Shown: positions 1-4,449 of the stretch, one piece after another | Numbering within the stretch: position 1 is the first letter of the stretch | Layout of the letters: every line of letters begins with the position of its first letter | Source: Clostridiaceae bacterium | GTDB taxonomy: Bacteria; Bacillota; Clostridia; DSM-8532 | Length of the DNA: 5,814 bases | Reading direction: 5' to 3' | NCBI GenBank assembly: GCA_012842645.1 | Contig: DUSJ01000137.1 | Coordinates: 1-5,814, forward strand | Notes under the pieces: model-generated | Databases searched by the model: none | Seen by the model: only the letters and a program-made list of their open reading frames with translations | What the model was told of the DNA's origin: nothing | Made by a program: the position numbers and the translations under genes

Positions 1-365
1 ACATGTTCGAAGAAATACACCTGTCATCACTGATACAGAAAGGGGTAAATCACGATCCGCTGCTGACGGATGCCGGGACCGTGTTAAGAATGGCTGTGAC
101 AAACGGTGCTGCGGCACTTGGAATGAAGGACATTGGCATAATCGAAAAAGGAGCAAAAGCCGATCTGATCCTGATCGACATGGATAAACCCCATATTATG
201 CCGCTGCATAACGTAATTTCTGCCCTGGCCTACTCCGTCCAGGGCTCCGACGTATGCATGACCATGGTGGACGGCAGGATACTCTATGAAAAAGGCGAAT
301 TCAAGACCATAGACAGGGAAAAGGTCAGATATAATATCCAAAAATGCTATGACAGGCTGTTCTGA
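1..365 (+). CDS. mtaD: 5-methylthioadenosine/S-adenosylhomocysteine deaminase (amidohydrolase), C-terminal part
   Basis: This is the C-terminal 121 residues of a metal-dependent amidohydrolase, running in from the left edge and ending at TGA 363-365. The bases before the first ATG at position 3 fit an Asp codon, giving the family's LDMFEE stretch, so that ATG is internal and not a start. Seen in the sequence: NGAAALGM, then GIIEKGAKADLILIDMDKP, then PLHNVISALAYSVQGSDV, and a final VDGRIL strand. This order is typical of the C-terminal beta-sandwich of the MtaD/TrzN/SsnA group, and the PLHN..SALAYS..GSDV segment is closest to MTA/SAH deaminases. Enzymes of this group deaminate methylthioadenosine and S-adenosylhomocysteine in the cytoplasm, as part of S-adenosylmethionine by-product recycling. 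The metal-binding and catalytic residues (HxH, His, Glu, His, Asp) all lie upstream of the window, so activity cannot be judged. A related amidohydrolase with another substrate, such as another aminohydrolase, remains possible. Confidence 0.78.
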   Translation, partial: MFEEIHLSSLIQKGVNHDPLLTDAGTVLRMAVTNGAAALGMKDIGIIEKGAKADLILIDMDKPHIMPLHNVISALAYSVQGSDVCMTMVDGRILYEKGEFKTIDREKVRYNIQKCYDRLF

Positions 366-373
366 TAAATTAC

Positions 374-389
374 CGCCGCGTTAGCGGTG
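374..389 (+). terminator. Weak hairpin just after the amidohydrolase stop codon
   Basis: A 6-bp stem (CGCCGC paired with GCGGTG, one G-T pair) closes a GTTA tetraloop only 8 bases after the stop codon. The position suits a transcription terminator, but there is no T tract after the stem, so it is not a classical Rho-independent terminator. It could instead be a 3'-end stabilising hairpin or chance. On the opposite strand one pair is lost, so it is a poorer candidate terminator for rqcH. Confidence 0.22.
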
Positions 390-398
390 AATGTGCAG

Positions 399-427
399 CA
401 GGGACGGTTCTGTTGGCACAACTGTGC
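399..427. repeat. REP-like half palindrome (GGGACGGTTCT type)
   Basis: The stretch begins CAGGGACGGTTCTGTTGG and runs into a compact dyad GCACA-AC-TGTGC at 416-427. From memory of clostridial and related genomes, GGGACGGTTCT followed by a T/G-rich arm is the left arm of a common dispersed palindrome, often linked to REP-associated transposases; the full element would return as the reverse complement ending AGAACCGTCCC. Here the return arm stops after TGTGC and the sequence diverges, so only the left arm and loop remain. No transposase is near. It lies in the 147-base convergent gap between the amidohydrolase gene and rqcH; otherwise that gap shows only weak inverted repeats (for example CGGAT/ATCCG at 431-446). 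Confidence 0.35.
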
Positions 428-512
428 AAGCGGATCATATCATCCGGCATATTGGTGTCCGCAGATAGCAGTTTGGTATTGTCAGACGCCGTGCCTGCAT
501 GCGATACATTTT

Positions 513-2252
513 CTATAATTCAGGTTTCCTTGGCATGACAACAATCGTATTATAGTTAGTATAGATAACCATTCCCGGCCTTGCTCCGGATGGCTTTTTC
601 ACGTTCCTGATCCGGGTATAGTCGACCTCGGCCTTGGGCGAAGAACGGGCCTTGCTGAACCATGCCGCGTATTCTGCCGCCTCAACGATGGTGGAATCGG
701 GAACTTCCCTGCCTTCTGCTTTTATCACCACATGGGAGCCGGCATAGTTTTTTATATGGAGCCAGATATCCTCATGACGGGATGTTTTCAGGGTAAGTTT
801 GTCGTTCTGCTTGTTATTCTGCCCTATATATATCTCAAATCCATCCCTTGATATGACCTTCAATGGAACGGCCTTCACAGGCTGATGTTTTTTGCCCTTC
901 GGCCCGAAGGTCTTCAGGTATCCCTGCTCGAACAACTCCATGCGGATTTCCTGCAGCTGTTCTGTTCCCTCTGCATTTTCAACGGCATATAATATGCTTT
1001 CGAGATAGGATATTTCCTTTTTCAGGAGTTCGATCTCTTCCTGCGCGTATAAAAAAGCGGTTCTTGCCTTGCTGTACTTTTTGAAATACTGCTGTGCGTT
1101 CAGCTGGGGGCTTTTATCCTTGTCCAGGGGTATCTCGACAGTCTCTCCGGTTTCGCTGTAATAGTTTACAACTGAAACCTTTTCCATCCCCTTTGTTATG
1201 GAATATATGTTTGCCGTGATAAGCTCGCCAAAGAGCCTGAACCGGTCAAAATCCCTGTTTTCCTCGTAAGTCTCCAGGTTGATGTCGAGCCTTTTTTCGC
1301 ATTTTTCAAGGAGTTTGGCCACTGTCTTCTGAAGATCCGAGACCTGGGAGGAGATGAACTCCCTGCTATATTTACGTGTATAATACGCTTCAATTGCCCC
1401 GCTGATGGTGTCAAAATGCTCTTTATCCTGATATTGCGTGAGATCAGTGCAATGAAAGTCTATTACCTTTCCGTCACTGTTGTCCCTGACCAGGACAGGA
1501 GACAGCCTGCCGCTTTTTATATCAGACATGAAATCCTTAATCGTTTCGGTTAGTTTTGCAAGCTGGACAGGCGACAGTTCACAGGCAGGAACATTATCAT
1601 CGATACCGGCGCGGAAACACATTTCGCGGCACAATACGGGGGAAAAACCCTGGAGATTATCCAGCAGAAAGGATTCAACTTTCCTGCTGCTCATGTGGGC
1701 AAGGCATATAAGCTTTTCATATGTTTCAGCGCTTCCGGGGTCCGATTTGTCCTGGGAAGGCGGCAGGACATAAGGCCTTGCAGGCAGCAATTCCCTTACC
1801 CTGTTGATGCCGCTGTCCACGTGCCGCATCGCGTCAATGATCTTATTGTCATTGTTCAGGAGAATGATATTGCTGTGGCGGCCCATGATTTCGACAACAA
1901 GCCTTTTTATGCTGCGGTCTCCCAGCTCGTCGGCGACCTCGGTCTCAATGGTTATGATACGCTCATAACCATTGGTGTTGAAGCTTTTTATAATCCCGCC
2001 GGACAGGTGCTTCCTGAGAATCATGCAGAAAACCGGCGGAGTGTCGGGACCTTCAAGCTGCCTTTCGGTAAGATGGATCCTTGCCGAGGACGGGTTACAG
2101 GAAATAAGCAGCCGAAAATTGTCCCCTGCCGCCCTTATTTGCATGAGCAGGGCATCATGGCCTATCTGCCGGATCTTTCCTATCCTGCCGCCCGAAAGCA
2201 TATCATTCAGTTCTTTTGCCATGCTGATGGTCAGAATGCCGTCGAAAGGCAT
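513..2252 (-). CDS. rqcH: RqcH, Rqc2/NEMF-family ribosome quality control factor (NFACT protein)
   Basis: This encodes 579 residues, a normal length for bacterial RqcH (often misnamed fibronectin-binding protein). RqcH binds 50S subunits that carry a stalled nascent chain with peptidyl-tRNA and, with tRNA-Ala and RqcP, adds C-terminal alanine tails that mark the chain for degradation. Seen in order: NFACT-N with MPFDGILT at the N terminus, TPPVFCMILRKHL (71-83), YERII (96-100) and EIMGRHSNIIL (121-131); a helix-hairpin-helix-like part near 200-235; long charged helices near 283-330 and 388-446, fitting the coiled-coil arm; and NFACT-R at about 464-577 with DIWLHIK (495-501), GSHVVI and KKPSGARPGMVIY (552-564). 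The functionally important Asp97-Arg98 pair of B. subtilis RqcH is Glu97-Arg98 here. The start at 2252 is preferred to an in-frame ATG at 2285: 2252 has a GGGGGTG ribosome site and begins with the conserved MxFDG, whereas the ATG at 2285 has no ribosome site and overlaps a candidate -10 box. The gene is divergent from the small-peptide/cvpA-like unit and convergent with the amidohydrolase gene. Confidence 0.96.
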   Translation of the reverse strand: MPFDGILTISMAKELNDMLSGGRIGKIRQIGHDALLMQIRAAGDNFRLLISCNPSSARIHLTERQLEGPDTPPVFCMILRKHLSGGIIKSFNTNGYERIITIETEVADELGDRSIKRLVVEIMGRHSNIILLNNDNKIIDAMRHVDSGINRVRELLPARPYVLPPSQDKSDPGSAETYEKLICLAHMSSRKVESFLLDNLQGFSPVLCREMCFRAGIDDNVPACELSPVQLAKLTETIKDFMSDIKSGRLSPVLVRDNSDGKVIDFHCTDLTQYQDKEHFDTISGAIEAYYTRKYSREFISSQVSDLQKTVAKLLEKCEKRLDINLETYEENRDFDRFRLFGELITANIYSITKGMEKVSVVNYYSETGETVEIPLDKDKSPQLNAQQYFKKYSKARTAFLYAQEEIELLKKEISYLESILYAVENAEGTEQLQEIRMELFEQGYLKTFGPKGKKHQPVKAVPLKVISRDGFEIYIGQNNKQNDKLTLKTSRHEDIWLHIKNYAGSHVVIKAEGREVPDSTIVEAAEYAAWFSKARSSPKAEVDYTRIRNVKKPSGARPGMVIYTNYNTIVVMPRKPEL

Positions 2253-2283
2253 TGAAGCACCCCCGAATACGCTTAATAGAATC

Positions 2284-2329
2284 ATTTTAACAGACTTATT
2301 ATTACAATAAATTTAAAATAATTTTACAA
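2284..2329 (-). promoter_or_regulatory. Candidate promoter region of rqcH
   Basis: Two leftward sigma-A-type candidates are visible on the minus strand. One is TTGTAA (2324-2329), a 17-base spacer, then TGTAAT (2301-2306). The other is an extended -10, TGT-TAAAAT (2284-2292), without a good -35 box, which would start transcription near 2277 and give a leader of about 25 bases. Either fits translation from 2252. The region is very AT-rich, so chance matches are likely and I cannot choose between them. Confidence 0.4.
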
Positions 2330-2351
2330 ATTATTACCTTAGTGATATAAT
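2323..2351 (+). promoter_or_regulatory. Strong extended -10 promoter for the small peptide/cvpA-like unit
   Basis: A -35 box TTTACA (2323-2328) is followed by exactly 17 bases and a perfect TATAAT (2346-2351), preceded by TG at 2343-2344, making an extended -10 element. Only one base of the two hexamers departs from consensus. Transcription would start near 2358, giving a leader of about 46 bases before the small peptide gene at 2404. This is the best vegetative promoter in the window. Its -35 box overlaps, on the other strand, the -35 box of one rqcH promoter candidate. Confidence 0.75.
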
Positions 2352-2356
2352 GTCAC
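2342..2356. promoter_or_regulatory. 15-bp dyad over the -10 box, candidate operator
   Basis: GTGATAT-A-ATGTCAC is an inverted repeat with 7-base arms, six of seven positions matching, centred on position 2349. It completely covers the TATAAT -10 box, the place where a bound repressor would block RNA polymerase. No known regulator site is recognised: the spacing between GTGA and TCAC is 7 rather than the 6 of a CRP-type site. Part of the symmetry comes from the promoter itself (TATAAT), so chance is quite possible. Confidence 0.3.
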
Positions 2357-2403
2357 CGAGCAAATAAAAAACAATGAAAGATACCTGGAAAGGAGGAACA
2401 GAT

Positions 2404-2493
2404 ATGCTGCTGAAAAAGAATATTGTGAAAATTAGCGTCCTGGTTATATCGATCCTTCTCTTTTTAGGTATTAATTTATCTCTTATCAGATAA
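2404..2493 (+). CDS. Small single-pass membrane peptide, 29 residues
   Basis: This short gene reads ATG at 2404 to TAA at 2491-2493. The product begins MLLKKNIVKI, has a hydrophobic core at about residues 10-28 (VLVISILLFLGINL inside it) and ends LIR. The basic N terminus followed by one hydrophobic helix predicts insertion with the N terminus inside. Support for translation is unusually good for its size: AAAGGAGG at 2389-2396 lies 7 bases before the ATG and is the best ribosome site in the window, and a near-consensus promoter stands just upstream. An in-frame ATG at 2374 would give 39 residues but lacks a ribosome site and would place the Shine-Dalgarno inside the gene. It precedes the cvpA-like gene by 70 bases. 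Function is not recognised: it could be a membrane micro-protein, a leader peptide for the downstream gene, or a toxin-like peptide. Confidence 0.6.
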   Translation: MLLKKNIVKISVLVISILLFLGINLSLIR

Positions 2494-2522
2494 TTATTAC
2501 CCAAAAAGTTGAATATTAATTA

Positions 2523-2537
2523 TTATTCCAGGAATAA
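2523..2537. promoter_or_regulatory. Perfect 15-bp dyad upstream of the cvpA-like gene
   Basis: TTATTCC-A-GGAATAA is a perfect inverted repeat with 7-base arms around one central base. It sits between the small peptide gene and the ribosome site of the cvpA-like gene. The single-base centre suits a dimeric DNA-binding protein better than an RNA hairpin, which would have only A-U-rich pairs and no useful loop. A poor promoter (TTGAAT at 2509-2514, AATAAA at 2533-2538) would overlap it. No known operator is recognised. Confidence 0.3.
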
Positions 2538-2550
2538 AACGATTTACTTG

Positions 2551-2555
2551 AGGGG
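2551..2555 (+). promoter_or_regulatory. Ribosome binding site that selects the UUG start of the cvpA-like gene
   Basis: AGGGG lies 8 bases before TTG at 2564, a normal spacing. The upstream in-frame GTG at 2555 overlaps this same motif and has no purine-rich site of its own at a useful distance (the nearest AGGA ends about 21 bases before it). The UUG start is therefore preferred. Confidence 0.6.
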
Positions 2556-2563
2556 TGTTTTAT

Positions 2564-3382
2564 TTGCGTAACAGTAGACCGAAACCAGTCGCTGCTGCCA
2601 TTAACCGGCTCCCGGCAGTCGTACTTATCCTTGCAGTTGCAGCCTTTATCGCTGCTGACCTTATTCTCGGCTTTGACTTCAACTGGGTGGACTACGCCAT
2701 AGTAATCGTTTTGGCATTATATGGACTCAAGGGTTACATGAAGGGATTAATCAATACTGTATTCAGCCTTGTTGGCTACATAGCGGGCCTGGTTGCAGCT
2801 TATTTATTCTCCCCCAAGTTAGCTCTCGTAATGCAGAGATCAGCGATAGGCCAAAGTGTCAGCAAGAAGCTTGATGAGCTGATACCAGCCCTCTCTCAGA
2901 TAAAAAACCTTAGTTTGGCTGAGAGCAGGACACTGTTGTCCTATGCCGATAAAATTCCGGAACTGCAGGCGCACTTATCCGAAAATCCCCTTCTCAGGCA
3001 AGTGCTTTCGGTAACGAGCGCAGCTGCCGATACAGGGACCATGTATCCGGAAACCGTGGTGACTGTAAATGATCTTATAGTTTACACAATTCTTAACATA
3101 CTGGCTTTCCTTGTGATATTCCTTGCGGTAAAACTGGTTATCCTGCTTATCGGAAAGCTCCTGACAAAAGTGCTTAACTCAAGCGCCATGATTGGGACGG
3201 CAAATCGCATGGGAGGCATGGCCATTGGATTCGTCGAAGGTATCCTGATCTGTTACCTGGTGTTTGTTTTCGTTGTTCCGGCCCTCGGCGCGGTCAATAT
3301 AGTAAAAATACCCGAGAATTATACCCAGTCGATTGTACTGACATGGTTCAACAAGCTTATTGCCCTGATTATAGGAGCGTAA
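2564..3382 (+). CDS. CvpA-family integral membrane protein
   Basis: From the UUG start this gives 272 residues. The CvpA signature is clear: FNWVDYAIVIVLALYGLKGYMKGLI at 39-63 (acidic residue after NW, then G..GY.KG), and NRMGGMAIGFVEGILICYLV at 215-234. Predicted membrane segments lie at about 17-36, 41-57, 61-82, 170-199 and 217-243, with a possible last one at 257-271. Two things differ from a minimal CvpA: an extra hydrophobic segment before the conserved NWVDY region, and a soluble stretch of about 85 residues (84-169) between the third and fourth segments. Family members are named for colicin V production in E. coli, but their molecular role in Gram-positive bacteria is not established; a role in envelope homeostasis is only suggested. 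The EamA gene follows after 33 bases, which supports an operon. A GTG at 2555 would add three residues. Confidence 0.85.
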   Translation: MRNSRPKPVAAAINRLPAVVLILAVAAFIAADLILGFDFNWVDYAIVIVLALYGLKGYMKGLINTVFSLVGYIAGLVAAYLFSPKLALVMQRSAIGQSVSKKLDELIPALSQIKNLSLAESRTLLSYADKIPELQAHLSENPLLRQVLSVTSAAADTGTMYPETVVTVNDLIVYTILNILAFLVIFLAVKLVILLIGKLLTKVLNSSAMIGTANRMGGMAIGFVEGILICYLVFVFVVPALGAVNIVKIPENYTQSIVLTWFNKLIALIIGA

Positions 3383-3415
3383 GGCTTAATATCATTGCAG
3401 CAAGGGAATGAACAA

Positions 3416-4303
3416 ATGACAAAGCAGCATAAAGCCGACCTGGCTATACTTGGCATTACGGTGGTGTGGGGTTCATCCTTCATCATAATGAAAAATATAA
3501 CCGAAGATATTCCGCCATATGCGTATCTTGCATTGAGGTTTCTGGTGGCAGCCATTATCCTGGCTGCTGTTTTTCATAAGCAATTAAAGACAATAGATCT
3601 TAAATCAATATGGTGTGGTTCCGTTGTGGGTTTGACGCTTTACGGGGGAATGATGCTGCAGGTAATGGGGCTCAAGACCACAACGGCCTCGAACTCGGCA
3701 TTTATAACCGGCCTTAATGTTATAATGGTACCGATAATATCGGTTCTGCTGCTGAAGAAAAGACCGTCAATGAAGGCTTTTACCGGCGCCGTGCTTGCAG
3801 TTTCAGGCCTGTTCGTGTTAAAAGGCTTTTCGGGAAGTTGGACCATTGGGGATACCCTGACCCTTCTGTGCGCTTTGTGCTTCGCCCTTCAGATCATCTT
3901 CATAGATAAGTTTGCCTCAGATGTGAACATTTATCATCTTGCCTTTGTCCAGATAGCTTTCGCCGCTGTTTTATATATCATTACCTGGATGATTGCGGGT
4001 ATCGCAAATGCGGCAACACCGTTTGAATTAAGCCCGAAGATCATCTTCACGGTACTCTATACCGGCGCCCTTGGTACGGCTTTCGCTTTCGGGGTGCAGA
4101 CAATCGCGCAGAAATATACCACGCCGACAAGAACAGCGCTGATAATAACCTGTGAGCCGGTCTTCGGCGCGCTGTTCGCGCTTATAGTGCCCGATGTCCA
4201 TGGCAACACCGAGATCCTGACCATCCGCATGGTCCTCGGATGCCTCATGATTCTCTCCGGCATGATGATAGCTGAAATTGATAAAGAAGTAAAAGACAAA
4301 TAA
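3416..4303 (+). CDS. EamA-family (DMT superfamily) transporter
   Basis: This encodes 295 residues with about ten hydrophobic segments (near 9-26, 34-53, 66-84, 91-113, 120-137, 146-164, 172-192, 207-227, 240-258 and 268-286), forming two EamA repeats of five helices. Family marks are WGSSFIIMK (19-27), YLALRFLVAA (37-46), the ASNSAFITGLNVIMVPI segment (91-107) and, in the second half, the block at 231-254 with AQKYTTPTRTALI and CEPVFGALFA. These proteins are inner-membrane carriers or exporters of small metabolites such as amino acids or nucleotides; the substrate cannot be read from the sequence. ATG 3416 is chosen because AAGGGA (3402-3407) lies 8 bases upstream; an in-frame TTG at 3395 would add seven residues but has only a poorly placed GGAG (3374-3377) before it. 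It probably shares the transcript of the cvpA-like gene. Confidence 0.92.
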   Translation: MTKQHKADLAILGITVVWGSSFIIMKNITEDIPPYAYLALRFLVAAIILAAVFHKQLKTIDLKSIWCGSVVGLTLYGGMMLQVMGLKTTTASNSAFITGLNVIMVPIISVLLLKKRPSMKAFTGAVLAVSGLFVLKGFSGSWTIGDTLTLLCALCFALQIIFIDKFASDVNIYHLAFVQIAFAAVLYIITWMIAGIANAATPFELSPKIIFTVLYTGALGTAFAFGVQTIAQKYTTPTRTALIITCEPVFGALFALIVPDVHGNTEILTIRMVLGCLMILSGMMIAEIDKEVKDK

Positions 4304-4331
4304 ACCATGTAAAGCGGCATGCCCGCACAGC

Positions 4332-4360
4332 CTGACTTCTGATATGCAAATTGTTATAAA
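4332..4360 (+). promoter_or_regulatory. Candidate promoter of the secreted repeat protein gene
   Basis: CTGACT (4332-4337), a 17-base spacer and TATAAA (4355-4360) with TG at 4352-4353 form an extended -10 promoter candidate: 4 of 6 and 5 of 6 matches to the consensus hexamers. Transcription would begin near 4367, leaving a leader of about 80 bases. A short GC-rich dyad (GCGG/CCGC, 4314-4326) lies just before it but has no T tract, so read-through from the EamA gene cannot be excluded. Confidence 0.45.
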
Positions 4361-4449
4361 AGCGTAAAGGAATAACCGTTCACATATCATTTCCGGATGC
4401 CGATATTCTCTTTAGCTACAATTTATCTTATCGAAATGGAGGCGCACAA

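Noticed and set aside
1695..2255. 186-codon open frame on the + strand inside rqcH
   Set aside because: It lies wholly antisense to strongly conserved RqcH codons, has no ribosome site, and its translation resembles no protein family.
2253..2285. Longer rqcH start at ATG 2285
   Set aside because: No Shine-Dalgarno sequence, precedes the conserved MPFDG N terminus, and overlaps a candidate -10 box.
2491..2525. Direct repeat TAATTATTA at 2491-2499 and 2517-2525
   Set aside because: Nine bases of pure A/T in very AT-rich intergenic DNA; expected by chance.
4314..4326. GCGG/CCGC dyad after the EamA gene as terminator
   Set aside because: Only a 4-bp stem and no following T tract; too weak to call.
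4028..4390. Overlapping minus-strand frames over the EamA gene end
   Set aside because: Antisense shadows of a clear transporter gene; His- and Arg-rich translations without family resemblance.
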